Shown here piece by piece: positions 50,927 through 59,551 of a stretch of 64,000 nt of DNA (positions are counted from its first letter, which is position 1; every line of letters starts with the position of its first letter). The notes beneath the pieces are model-generated. The model was given only the letters and a program-made list of their open reading frames with translations. It ran no database searches and was not told where the DNA came from. The translations under genes were made by a program, and so were the position numbers. Source of the DNA: Rothia uropygialis (GTDB lineage: Bacteria; Actinomycetota; Actinomycetes; Actinomycetales; Micrococcaceae); the NCBI RefSeq assembly GCF_004137765.1, contig NZ_NOIS01000003.1, positions 1 through 64,000 on the forward strand, read 5' to 3'.

Positions 50927-51307
50927 GTCCCGGGTGCGCTTTGGGCTTTCAGCCGTTTACGCTCCAGGCTTGCGCCAGATCTGGCCGAGCGGAAGGAACC
51001 TGCGCATGCCCCATGAGAGCTGCGCTCCCGCGGATAACCCATCCCGAATTCCCGTATTGTGCCCCTGAAGTCTTTGGACGTTTAGCGTTCATTCAGGATC
51101 TGACCGACGGTTTTCATCAGACAAAGCGCCGACGTTCTTTCTGTGGGCTCCCTTGAGGCGACAGATCGACGCTGTGGGCATCGGAGGACGAGATTGGGTA
51201 CGGTGAGTCCCATCATCGCGCCGGATGATCTTCCGTCCGATGCTTTCAACCTAGGCCTGGGCCTACGGGGGGGGGCATTGCCCGGTGTTCGAGACGGTCC
51301 ATTCCAC
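50927..51307. other. Gap between paaR and the sugar island
   Basis: 381 bases between convergent genes. It contains AGGCCTGGGCCT near 51253 and a run of nine G at 51267-51275. No gene, tRNA or insertion-sequence end was recognised. It is one candidate boundary of the inserted sugar locus. Confidence 0.45.
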
Positions 51308-52753
51308 TTACTTACGCTTCACTGGAACCTTGTAGATGGTGCCCGTGGTCACTCCGTCTTCGAGAACTTCGAGCGAGCGGCCACGTGTTTCCGGGACCTG
51401 GGTCCGAACGAAGATGAGTGCAAGGACGCCTACACCGAAGAACAAGAAGAAGACCGTGGACATCCCGAGGTTGTCAATTAACGACGGGAAGGTGAGCGAG
51501 AGAACACCGTTACTCATCCAGCCGCAGAAGACAGCCAGGCCGTTGGCGACACCTCGCATATGAAGAGGGAAGACTTCCGCGAGATAGACCCACACAGCAA
51601 CATTGAGAAAGGTCTGCATGGAGGCCACAAAACCCACGATCAACACGAGCAGAATCCACGGCTTGACGGCATTGCCTTCCGGAATGATCATCGACGCGAT
51701 CCCGATGAGGAGGTGAAACACGGTGGTCAGAGAGATGCCAAGCGTGAAAGTGGTTCGACGATCCACGCGATCCATCATGTAAAGCGCAGTGAATCCCCCG
51801 ATCACCGCAACGATGCCCGGTGCAATATTGGCGATCAATGCTGCGTTTTCCCCGAAGCCGGATTGGATCAGCACGATCTGCCCATAAAACATGATCGTGT
51901 CGATACCGGTGATCCTTTGCATGATGGCCACACCAATACCGACCAAGAGTATACGGAAGAGCCATTTATTCTTGAGGATGGCACCGAGACCTGTGCGCCG
52001 GTGTTTCTCGTCCTGTGCGGTGGCCTGAACGTCTTCCAGCTCAATTTCCGCCCGGCTTTCGGGTCGAACCGATCGGAGCACCTCCAGGGCTTGGTCTCTC
52101 CGACCGTTCTCAACCAACCACCGTGGGGATTCCGGCATACGGAGCATGCCAACGAATAGACAGACCGCAGGCATGGCACTAATGGCAAACATCAGGCGCC
52201 ATATGCCGTCTAGATGGCCGAGCGTGCTCCCCAAAATCGCGTTTATCACGAAAGCAGAAAGCTGACCGATCACAATGGCCACCTCGTTCCGCCCAGCAAT
52301 CGACCCACGAATCTCAAAGGGAGCGAGTTCGGCCAAGAACACCGGAACCACGGTTGACGCACCACCGACACCGAGTCCGAGGAAGATCCTGCCGAGCACC
52401 AGTAACGTTAGATTCGGCGTTGCGACCACCAAAACCGACCCGGCAAAGAAGAGCACGGACAAGGCGATGATCGCTGTGCGACGACCCTTCGCATCGGCCA
52501 CCCGACCGCCGAAGAAGGCTCCGAATGCGGCGGCGAACACCAATGCGCTGGTGGCGATTCCCTCCGTGATCGACGTCAGCCCGAGCTCCGCTGACATCGG
52601 CCGGAGGGCCCCGTTGATCACGCCTGTGTCGTATCCGTAAAGCAGGCCACCGAAACAGGCCACCGTGGAAATAAGGCCGAGCCTCTTGCGATATGGGCCA
52701 GGAGTTAACGGTGGGAGAGGCCGCGAAGACGGAGGATCCTGATCGATTGACAT
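51308..52753 (-). CDS. MFS sugar porter (SP family), island copy 1
   Basis: A 481-residue 12-helix transporter from ATG 52753: GGLLYGYDTGVINGAL, GRVADAKGRRTAI, ESPRWLVENGRRDQAL, and the C-terminal PETRGRSLEVLE are the sugar-porter signatures (XylE/GLUT-like). It is 43 bases after the GH172 hydrolase gene on the same strand, so it probably imports the sugar or oligosaccharide the hydrolase acts on. Confidence 0.9.
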   Translation of the reverse strand: MSIDQDPPSSRPLPPLTPGPYRKRLGLISTVACFGGLLYGYDTGVINGALRPMSAELGLTSITEGIATSALVFAAAFGAFFGGRVADAKGRRTAIIALSVLFFAGSVLVVATPNLTLLVLGRIFLGLGVGGASTVVPVFLAELAPFEIRGSIAGRNEVAIVIGQLSAFVINAILGSTLGHLDGIWRLMFAISAMPAVCLFVGMLRMPESPRWLVENGRRDQALEVLRSVRPESRAEIELEDVQATAQDEKHRRTGLGAILKNKWLFRILLVGIGVAIMQRITGIDTIMFYGQIVLIQSGFGENAALIANIAPGIVAVIGGFTALYMMDRVDRRTTFTLGISLTTVFHLLIGIASMIIPEGNAVKPWILLVLIVGFVASMQTFLNVAVWVYLAEVFPLHMRGVANGLAVFCGWMSNGVLSLTFPSLIDNLGMSTVFFLFFGVGVLALIFVRTQVPETRGRSLEVLEDGVTTGTIYKVPVKRK

Positions 52754-52796
52754 AACTGTCCTTACACGTGGAGAAGATCGGACGTGGGATGGGGCC

Positions 52797-53954
52797 TCAG
52801 CGACGCTGCCGTGGCTTAGCCAGGGCCTCCTCATGGCCCGGTTGTCGCGGCGGAGTCGCGCCGAGGTCAGGCACTGGGGCTGACCCCAGATGTACCTCCA
52901 TGTCGTCAAAGGTGGGTGCCTGGGCACGAGCCGTGACCGGTTGATCGAGGTAGAACACGGCGGTTGAGGATATGTCGTCGTGCAGAGGCAGGTACCGCCA
53001 CCCGCTTCTCCATCCCAGAGCTTGAATGTCCACACTGATGTCCCGGTGAAAATAGATCGGGTCCTGTATATGCCACCGGTACATGCCGAAGCGCTGTTGG
53101 CTCGCGTAAAGCCCGTCGGGACGGATCACCTGAGGCATTCCGAGGTACGGCGTCGAAAAAGCGGTATATCCCTGGCCCGGGACATCGAAGTTCCACGCTC
53201 CACCGAAATAGTCTTCGGTACCGGTGCCACAGATGGTGGGAAAATCACGGTCTCCGTCGAGATAAAACTTGATTTCGCCTTCACCCCACCAGCCACTCGA
53301 ATTGCTTCCCCACGCGATGTAGGTACCGGCGTAATGACCGGCGCCTTCCACTCCCTCGAGTATGGTGTGGGTCGTTTTCTCGGCCAGAGGATTGCTGCGC
53401 CGCCACTGAGCGTGGAAGTACGCTTCTTCCGAATAGTCCCCGCCGACTTCGTAGGTGACTTGGTAATAGACCGTCACGGTGACTTCGGAGGTGTTTTCGA
53501 GCGCGAGGCGGGCGGATTCCTTGAAAGGCATAGGCCAGTAGGCGTTGAATCCACCCTGCGGATTGGAAGTCACGGGGAGGGAATTCACCTGCGAAAACTC
53601 TCCCCATCCGTTGCAGAAGAAGTCACCGTAGGGAACCTCGACCGCGGGCTCGATGGCGCCGTCCCAGAAGGCCCGGAAGATCAACGTACGCCAGTGATCG
53701 CTGTGGGTTGTGAGCCAAATATGCGTTATGCAGCCGGGCTCAGAAATTCTCGCCAGATCCACGGTGTGCCCCGGAGCTATGTCAATGCTGGGCGAAACTT
53801 TCCATCCCTGACCAAGATCCCTCGAAGCGGCAGCGCCGGTACCCTCCGTGGCTCGACCTCCCCCACCGGGAGCGCCGTCAAAATTTTCCGGACTGATTGA
53901 TCGCGTCGAGAGTGTTCGATTGAGCTGCGAGATGGCGGCTAGATAGGTACCCAT
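52797..53954 (-). CDS. GH172 (DUF2961) glycoside hydrolase
   Basis: About 385 residues from ATG 53954. The N-terminus (MGTYLAAISQLNRTLSTRSISPENFDG) and GYGDFFCNGWGEF-like, FNAYWPMPF and CGTGTEDYFGGAWNF segments define DUF2961, now GH172, a trimer/hexamer-forming beta-sandwich family. Known members cleave alpha-D-fructofuranosides (difructose anhydride) or exo-D-arabinofuranosides. There is no signal peptide, so it acts in the cytoplasm. Upstream in-frame ATG (53990) and TTG (54038) exist; the latter overlaps a likely promoter. Specificity is inferred from neighbours. Confidence 0.87.
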   Translation of the reverse strand: MGTYLAAISQLNRTLSTRSISPENFDGAPGGGGRATEGTGAAASRDLGQGWKVSPSIDIAPGHTVDLARISEPGCITHIWLTTHSDHWRTLIFRAFWDGAIEPAVEVPYGDFFCNGWGEFSQVNSLPVTSNPQGGFNAYWPMPFKESARLALENTSEVTVTVYYQVTYEVGGDYSEEAYFHAQWRRSNPLAEKTTHTILEGVEGAGHYAGTYIAWGSNSSGWWGEGEIKFYLDGDRDFPTICGTGTEDYFGGAWNFDVPGQGYTAFSTPYLGMPQVIRPDGLYASQQRFGMYRWHIQDPIYFHRDISVDIQALGWRSGWRYLPLHDDISSTAVFYLDQPVTARAQAPTFDDMEVHLGSAPVPDLGATPPRQPGHEEALAKPRQRR

Positions 53955-54080
53955 GTCGGTAACCACGCTTCCTTGAACGAGAATACTCATTGAGAAATCG
54001 ATTACCGACACCATATGTGCCAGATAACGGGCGGTCAATAGGTTTTTTTAAAAGGTAAGGCGCACTTCTCAGGTGCCATG

Positions 54081-54095
54081 AGTAAACGATTTATC
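54081..54095. promoter_or_regulatory. Candidate LacI-family operator upstream of the GH172 gene
   Basis: AGTAAACGATTTATC resembles the LacI/cre-type palindrome TGTAAACGTTTACA. It lies between the LacI regulator gene and the hydrolase-porter unit, about 130 bases before the GH172 start. A related sequence is at 56994. Confidence 0.5.
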
Positions 54096-54143
54096 ACAAA
54101 GTGACAAGAGGCAGTAGCGAGTCGGTCTCCCCTCGAACTCTTT

Positions 54144-55172
54144 CTAGCGATCGACGGCAGGTCCACCCGCGGTCGACTCGCGTACGATCACCTTGGCGCG
54201 CAATAGGGTGGTGCGCGGCATCTCTGCAGGGTTTGAGATGCGGTTGATCAGCATCTCTGCGGAGAGCCGGCCCGTTTCCCGAATAGGTTGTTGAATCACG
54301 GAAATGGACGGACTTACGAGTCGGGTCCAAATATCGTCGTCCGTCGAGAGCAGAGCCGGCGCATCCGCCACTCCTCGCACAGACTGGAACGCGCCCGCCG
54401 ACATCCGATTATTTGTGACGAAGACGCAGTCGACCTCTGCCTCTTTCAGGATCTCGGTCATCGCGTCAGCCCCGGATCCGATATGCAGGTCCCCCCGATA
54501 GAGGACCGGCTCCCTGGCGCTCGGGCCGGCATCGCCCGATGAAACCCCTCCAGACCATGCCTGAATGAAACCTGTGACACGATCTTCGGTCGCCGAAAGG
54601 GTGCTCGGACCTGTAATGCATGCGGGCTTGCGAAATCCACGTTCCCGCAAATGCATTGCCGCTCTTCTCCCTGCATCCACGTTGTCCGTTGCAACGCAAT
54701 CCACCTCAAAATCGGGGAGGCGGCGATCCACGAGTACTACCGGGATGCCCGCATCCGTCAGAGGCTTAAGACCTGAACGGCTTTCGTCAGAGGGAATCGC
54801 GATCACTCCGGCCATCTTTCGGGCAATGATTTGCCCGAGATACAAGCGTTCTTGGTCGGGATCGTTGTCCGCATGGCACAACATCACAGAGTATCCGGCT
54901 CCCCGCACAACTGCCTCGACCTCACTGACCACCTGGGTGAAATACGGGTTGTCGGCATCGGGAATCATGACCGCAATCTGTGAACTATTCCGGGCCCGCA
55001 GTGACCGACCGGCGACATTCGGAACATATCCCGTTGCTTCCACAGCCTCGCGTACCCGCCGGACGAGGATCTTGTCGACGTTAGCGGCGCCGTTCATGAC
55101 TCGCGAGACGGTGGCCGATGAAACCCCTGCCCGGCTTGCGACGTCACGAATAGTCGGCTCCGACCGGGGCAT
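54144..55172 (-). CDS. LacI-family transcriptional regulator
   Basis: A 342-residue regulator from ATG 55172: HTH PTIRDVASRAGVSSATVSRVMNGAANVDKILVRRVREA and hinge GYVPNVAGRSLRARNS, followed by a periplasmic-binding-protein-like ligand domain (IAVMIPDADNPYFTQVV, VDRRLPDFEVDCVATDNVDAG). An alternative ATG at 55187 adds five residues. It lies in the middle of the sugar island and probably represses it until the inducer sugar is present. Confidence 0.9.
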   Translation of the reverse strand: MPRSEPTIRDVASRAGVSSATVSRVMNGAANVDKILVRRVREAVEATGYVPNVAGRSLRARNSSQIAVMIPDADNPYFTQVVSEVEAVVRGAGYSVMLCHADNDPDQERLYLGQIIARKMAGVIAIPSDESRSGLKPLTDAGIPVVLVDRRLPDFEVDCVATDNVDAGRRAAMHLRERGFRKPACITGPSTLSATEDRVTGFIQAWSGGVSSGDAGPSAREPVLYRGDLHIGSGADAMTEILKEAEVDCVFVTNNRMSAGAFQSVRGVADAPALLSTDDDIWTRLVSPSISVIQQPIRETGRLSAEMLINRISNPAEMPRTTLLRAKVIVRESTAGGPAVDR

Positions 55173-55281
55173 ATGTACTCCGAACATTCTGGTTATGGTC
55201 ACGCCGTCTGCGCGATTCGGCCACGGCAAGTTTCCTCACGAATGGGACCGAGATACTTCGTGCCCCACCTGACCATAATAA

Positions 55282-56937
55282 TCAGGCGACGTTGACCTCA
55301 CCACACAGGTGAACGGTCACACCAATGCGTGCAAAGAAAGATGCTTTTGCCGTCAGTGCACGATCTGCCGCGTCGGCGTCATCCCCATAGACCACCTGAA
55401 CGTGATTGGCCTTGTGTCGAGCCATGAATTGGTTTCGGTCAACTCCGTGTAAGACGACGTTGGCTATGGGCCACTCTGGGTTCGTTGACTCCTTACGTCG
55501 CCACGTTTCGTCGACCGGAAGATCAACAACGCTCCCCCGCCCGATATCAATATGCAGGCCACCATCTTCGATGTAGACCCTAGACCACACGATTTCCCCG
55601 GGCCTGGAAACGCCGTTGATTGTGGATCCTCCCGCCGGGAAGAAGACAGGGTTTTGGCGCCACCCCTCGGCGTTGCGATATCCCTCCGGCAGGTGAGAAG
55701 GGGGAACCGACCCGGAGATCTCGTAAATCCAGACATATTGCCCCTCGTGCTCACCGCCCCATCGGACGTCATGCAATGTCGTTGCGGGATCCATCCCCAT
55801 GGCGCTCCAGATGCGATTGGTCACCAGGGCATCCACAGCCACGCCCTCGTCCACTTCGTTAAAGTTGGGCAGGGCTTTGCCCTCCCACAGGACTCGAGAA
55901 CCATCGCGACTCGTCACCGGGGGCCGGTACTCGTTATTGAGGAGCCCCTCCACAAGGTCAGAAGCCGGGCACACGTCTTTGAGCCCTTGTTGGTATTGGA
56001 TTCCCACGGCGTCCAGCCCAAAGTCGTCGGCGATGCGCAGCGCAGCGATGTACATCTTGTACTGCAGACGCAGCTGACCCTCCGTGAGTTCGGTGGCCTC
56101 ATCGTCGCCGAGCCGAAAAGTCATACCCTCGTCGATAAGCCAGCGGCCAATCGCATTTGCCTCCTCATCAGATACGGTCTGCATTTCCGCCCACAGGGCT
56201 GATTGAGATAACCGTTCCTTGTACATACCTATCTGGTTGAGCAGCGCGTCGTCGAAAATGGCGTTATACATGCCCATGCACCCCTCGTCGAAGATGCCCA
56301 TGATGGCTTTGTCGGCAAGGAGTTGATCACCCAGTGCCTCCCCCAATCTCTTCTCTTCGCTGTCCACGAGCTCGGGGAGATCGCGGACATGCGATGCATC
56401 GTGCGTGACGCTCCCCGTATCAAGCCACTCGTGGACACCGTTTCGGAACCAATCATCCGTACCATCGACAGTCCACATCGTGGAGTATTCAGTACCCATC
56501 TTTGTCAGACTGGCGTTGAGGTTAAGCAGGCCCACCAGGCCCGGCCACTCGGGGGCAAAATTTGCGACGGTGAGAATCGGACCTCGGTGTGTGCGCAAGC
56601 CCGCGAGGACGTGGTGGCTGTACTGCCAATTAGCGGTAGCGACGATGATCGGCGCATCCGGAGGTATGTCCTTGAAAACCTCAATCCCCATCCGCTGAGA
56701 ACGGATAAACCCGTGTCTGCGCTCTTCGTCCGGCCTAAATCCGCGTCGAATCGACCATCCCGATTCTTGGACAACATCGGTCACGATTCGTTCAAGCTCC
56801 TGCTGAGCTGGCCAGCTCGCGGTGTTGGCACTTTCCCGTAGGTCACCGCTAGGAATAAGGATCACGGTGTGAGCGGGCGTAGTCGCGACGGACGAGAGCT
56901 TTGGGAACCTGTAGTCGCTCTGAAATTGGTCAGTCAT
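55282..56937 (-). CDS. L-fucose/D-arabinose isomerase-type sugar isomerase (FucI family)
   Basis: A 551-residue protein from ATG 56937 (AAGGAG 7 bases upstream). FDEGCMGMYNAIFDDALLNQIGMYKERLSQSALWAEM holds the FucI metal-binding Glu region, and DDFGLDAVGIQYQQGLKD the second one. E. coli FucI is 591 residues and converts L-fucose to fuculose and also D-arabinose to D-ribulose. Several internal stretches differ from FucI, so it may be a sister isomerase with another aldose. No kinase or aldolase gene is in the island. Confidence 0.82.
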   Translation of the reverse strand: MTDQFQSDYRFPKLSSVATTPAHTVILIPSGDLRESANTASWPAQQELERIVTDVVQESGWSIRRGFRPDEERRHGFIRSQRMGIEVFKDIPPDAPIIVATANWQYSHHVLAGLRTHRGPILTVANFAPEWPGLVGLLNLNASLTKMGTEYSTMWTVDGTDDWFRNGVHEWLDTGSVTHDASHVRDLPELVDSEEKRLGEALGDQLLADKAIMGIFDEGCMGMYNAIFDDALLNQIGMYKERLSQSALWAEMQTVSDEEANAIGRWLIDEGMTFRLGDDEATELTEGQLRLQYKMYIAALRIADDFGLDAVGIQYQQGLKDVCPASDLVEGLLNNEYRPPVTSRDGSRVLWEGKALPNFNEVDEGVAVDALVTNRIWSAMGMDPATTLHDVRWGGEHEGQYVWIYEISGSVPPSHLPEGYRNAEGWRQNPVFFPAGGSTINGVSRPGEIVWSRVYIEDGGLHIDIGRGSVVDLPVDETWRRKESTNPEWPIANVVLHGVDRNQFMARHKANHVQVVYGDDADAADRALTAKASFFARIGVTVHLCGEVNVA

Positions 56938-56993
56938 GAATGCTCCTTGATCCGCGGTGACTCTCCGTAACGTCGAAATGTACAACGCTGTGA

Positions 56994-57005
56994 GATAACG
57001 ATTAC
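56994..57005. promoter_or_regulatory. Candidate LacI operator upstream of the isomerase gene
   Basis: GATAACGATTAC, 57 bases before the isomerase ATG, shares the AACGATT core with the site at 54081. The match is partial. Confidence 0.4.
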
Positions 57006-57076
57006 TTGCCAGAACCGTATGCTCACCTGAAGCCCATGTCAACGAAACATCGGTTTTCCTTGCAACCAAATCGGCC

Positions 57077-57099
57077 TATAATCCTGGTATTTCAGGGGT
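57077..57099 (+). promoter_or_regulatory. TATAAT box followed by the shared CCTGGTATTTCAGG motif
   Basis: TATAAT (57077-57082) is directly followed by TCCTGGTATTTCAGGGGT, in the divergent region between the isomerase and the second sugar porter. The motif covers the expected transcription start and recurs at 12625. The -35 is poor. Confidence 0.45.
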
Positions 57100-57349
57100 T
57101 TAGTGCGTGGGCGGAATATTTTTAGGCGATAACACCTCTTGCCACCCCCGCGTCAGCCCAACTACTCTGTGGTGAAATCAATAAATCGATTTCTTGCCCA
57201 TGGGCACGACGCTATGAGGCGAGCCACCCTAGGCCATCCTGTTCCCTCGCTCTCCCGTACAAGCCCAACGGCGCCGGCACGACTGACCCACGCCCCACAA
57301 GCACAGTTCCCAGTATTCGCCAGGTAAGCCCTCGAGAAAGGCGTCCATC

Positions 57350-58774
57350 GTGAGATTCAGAAACAGACTCATTAACACCAAGGTGGTTTTCATCTTGGGT
57401 GCCTTGGGCGCTCTTCTCTTCGGCTACGACAACGGGATTGTTGCCGGAGCCATTCTTTTCATACCTGATGAGATCCCGCTGACGCCATTGATCGAGGGGA
57501 TGGTCGTCAGCTCGGCCGTGATTGGCGCCATGATTGGTGCGATTTCCAGCGGGCCGGTTGCGGATCGCATTGGCCGCCAACGCGTTCTCCTGGCGGCCTC
57601 GGTGGTCTTCCTGATTGGTGCCGCGGGATCAGGTTTTGCACCTACTGCCGCCGTTCTCGTGACCTCTCGACTCATCCTCGGGCTCGGAATTGGCATCTCA
57701 TCCGTGGTGGTTCCTCTCTACCTGGCCGAGATGGCCCCCGCGGATAAACGCGGCATTGCAACCTCAATGAACCAATACATGGTCATCATCGGCACAGGGG
57801 TTGCTGGCGGTGTCGCGTTTACTTTGTCCTTCAGCGGATCCTGGCGTTGGATGCTCGTGATCGGCGTTTTCCCTGCCCTTGTACTTCTCGGCGGAATGCT
57901 TTTGATGCCGGACACACCGCGCTCCCTGGTCCGCCGCGGAGACCCGGAGATGGCCAGGTCGGTTTTGCATCGTTTGCGCGAGAATCCCGAGAAAGCCGAA
58001 GAGGAATTCGCAGAGATCACGGAATTGGCCAACGATGACCCGGATCAGCAGGCCTCTCCGGCTGATCCTTCCAACGCCGCGTTGGCTCGGGCCAAAGGAC
58101 CCGGCAAGTTCAGTGAACGATGGGTCAAAAGGCTCTTGGTGGTAGGGGTGCTTCTAGCGGTATTCCAGCAAGTCACGGGCATCAATGCAGTGGTCTACTA
58201 CTCTCCAACCGTGCTCACAGATCTCGGACTGACACCCACGCAATCGCTGTTGTTCTCATTCCTCAACGGCATTCTGAACATCGTGACCATCGCAGTCACG
58301 GTTCAGCTCAAAATCGTGGATCGTCGAGGCCGCAAACCCATGTTGCTGGCTGGTTTGGCGGGGCTAGTCATTAGCACGGCAGCCATCGGACTGGTGACCA
58401 TCTTTGGCGCGCCGGGTACAGCCACTCAGATCGTGGTCACGATTCTTGCATTCGTCGTCTTCACCAACGTCTTCTCGGCAACCTGGGGCCCAGTGCTTTG
58501 GGTCATGCTCGCAGAGATCTTTCCGTTGCGGATCCGCGGATTCGCCATGGGCATCGCAACGCTTTTCAATTGGCTGGCGGCGTTCGCCGTATCTCAAGCC
58601 TTTCCGATCCTTCAACACGGAATCGGGGCCGGCCCGATCATGATCGCATTTGCGATCATCGGCGTGATTATCATGCCCATCGTGGCGCGCTGGGTTCCGG
58701 AGACAATGGACCGAAGCTTGGAGGAACTCGAAAACGACTTTCGAACGGGGGCGACACCGATAGTGGATCGGTAA
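57350..58774 (+). CDS. MFS sugar porter (SP family), island copy 2
   Basis: A 474-residue 12-helix sugar transporter starting at GTG 57350: FGYDNGIVAGAILFI, GPVADRIGRQRVLL, PDTPRSLVRRGDPEMA, QQVTGINAVVYYSPTV and the end PETMDRSLEELE. It is closer to the XylE/AraE group than copy 1 (QQVTGINAVVYYSP is canonical). Two porters in one locus suggest either mono- and oligosaccharide uptake or two related sugars. Confidence 0.9.
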   Translation: MRFRNRLINTKVVFILGALGALLFGYDNGIVAGAILFIPDEIPLTPLIEGMVVSSAVIGAMIGAISSGPVADRIGRQRVLLAASVVFLIGAAGSGFAPTAAVLVTSRLILGLGIGISSVVVPLYLAEMAPADKRGIATSMNQYMVIIGTGVAGGVAFTLSFSGSWRWMLVIGVFPALVLLGGMLLMPDTPRSLVRRGDPEMARSVLHRLRENPEKAEEEFAEITELANDDPDQQASPADPSNAALARAKGPGKFSERWVKRLLVVGVLLAVFQQVTGINAVVYYSPTVLTDLGLTPTQSLLFSFLNGILNIVTIAVTVQLKIVDRRGRKPMLLAGLAGLVISTAAIGLVTIFGAPGTATQIVVTILAFVVFTNVFSATWGPVLWVMLAEIFPLRIRGFAMGIATLFNWLAAFAVSQAFPILQHGIGAGPIMIAFAIIGVIIMPIVARWVPETMDRSLEELENDFRTGATPIVDR

Positions 58775-59039
58775 CCCCAAGAATGCATGAGAACGCAAAC
58801 CAGCCGAGCTGGCGCCACGTGGCCCGAAATCGGCGAATCTCAACCTCAGCTGCCTTTCTGAATACCCGCGACGAAATCGCCAGGGAACGCACCGGGGCAG
58901 TGAAAGAGCTCATCGTTCTGCTGAGCGTCACTGATTTCGATGCTGACGCCCTTCGACCTCTCGGAGCTCGCAAGATTGCCGAGGCCGCACGCTGGAGCAC
59001 CAGGGAGGAATCCCTCGCCTGCACCAGCCCGGTGGGTGC

Positions 59040-59309
59040 AGGGCAATGTTCCAAGAGTTCGATGCGCTGGTGGCCAAGGATGATCGTTGCTGCGTGGATA
59101 CTGGAGCCGGGCACTCCCGCCACGGCAACCGTAACGGTCTCATTCAGATCAAATCTGCGCTCGAGGGCAAAGCCAAGGCCGTCGCACCACATCGACAACG
59201 CGGTATCCACGCCGGGGTCGGCTAGTCCACCGTGATCCACTTCGGAAACGATAGGCGTGTTCAGCCCCACGATTCTGACCCATTCCACTGATGGATGTGA
59301 GGTCCTCAT
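59040..59309 (-). pseudogene. Remnant of a VOC (glyoxalase/dioxygenase-fold) gene
   Basis: In one minus-strand frame from ATG 59309 the translation VEWVRIVGLNTP, DTALSMWCDGLGFALERRFD, GVPGSSIHAATIILGHQRIELLEH matches the first half of a VOC-superfamily protein (betaalphabetabetabeta module). Beyond about 59040 the similarity is lost while the frame stays open, so the gene seems decayed by deletion or frameshift. Confidence 0.6.
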
Positions 59310-59420
59310 AAACCTCAGTCCAATTGGTCGACCATGGGATAAGGATTCGGTGCAGAGAGCATTCGGAGCCTGCGCTTCAATTGGCTGGAGGTTGGTCTCA
59401 AAGCTCGACGATGCCCCCGA

Positions 59421-59498
59421 AGACGTCTCCGGCAAGCCGGCTCCGCGACTGGTTCTCGGAATGATCAATTCGATCGTGGGCTGGTAGCAGCCGGAAGG
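59421..59498 (+). pseudogene. 78-bp partial copy of the paaR 3' region
   Basis: Aligned without gaps to 50782-50859 of paaR, 68 of 78 bases agree. The encoded SGKPAPRLVLGMINSIVGW corresponds to SGKSTPRLMLGMINSIVDW of PaaR, but the next codon is TAG where paaR has TAC. It lies just before the paaZ terminator and marks the far side of the sugar island. Confidence 0.75.
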
Positions 59499-59523
59499 CA
59501 GTGCCGAATGCCGCCTTCCGGCT
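59489..59523 (-). terminator. paaZ terminator hairpin
   Basis: AGCCGGAAGGC (59489-59499) pairs perfectly with GCCTTCCGGCT (59513-59523), 29 bases after the paaZ stop. One arm overlaps the end of the paaR-like fragment. Confidence 0.7.
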
Positions 59524-59551
59524 GAACCTCCATCTCCACCGCCCCGGAGGC

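Larger units (their letters stand above)
56938..57349. other. Divergent control region of the sugar island
   Basis: A 412-base gap holding the candidate LacI operator, the TATAAT/shared motif, and the ribosome site of the second porter (GAAAGG). No other gene is seen. Confidence 0.5.
58775..59551. other. Gene debris between the sugar island and paaZ
   Basis: A 777-base stretch with no intact gene; it carries the VOC remnant, the paaR fragment and the paaZ terminator. Frames here are open on the minus strand for up to 375 codons, but only the VOC part has protein-like conservation. Confidence 0.55.

Noticed and set aside
51267-51275. Run of nine G as a phase-variation tract
   Set aside because: It lies in a gap between convergent genes, not in a reading frame or promoter, so slippage would have no evident effect; it may also be a read error.
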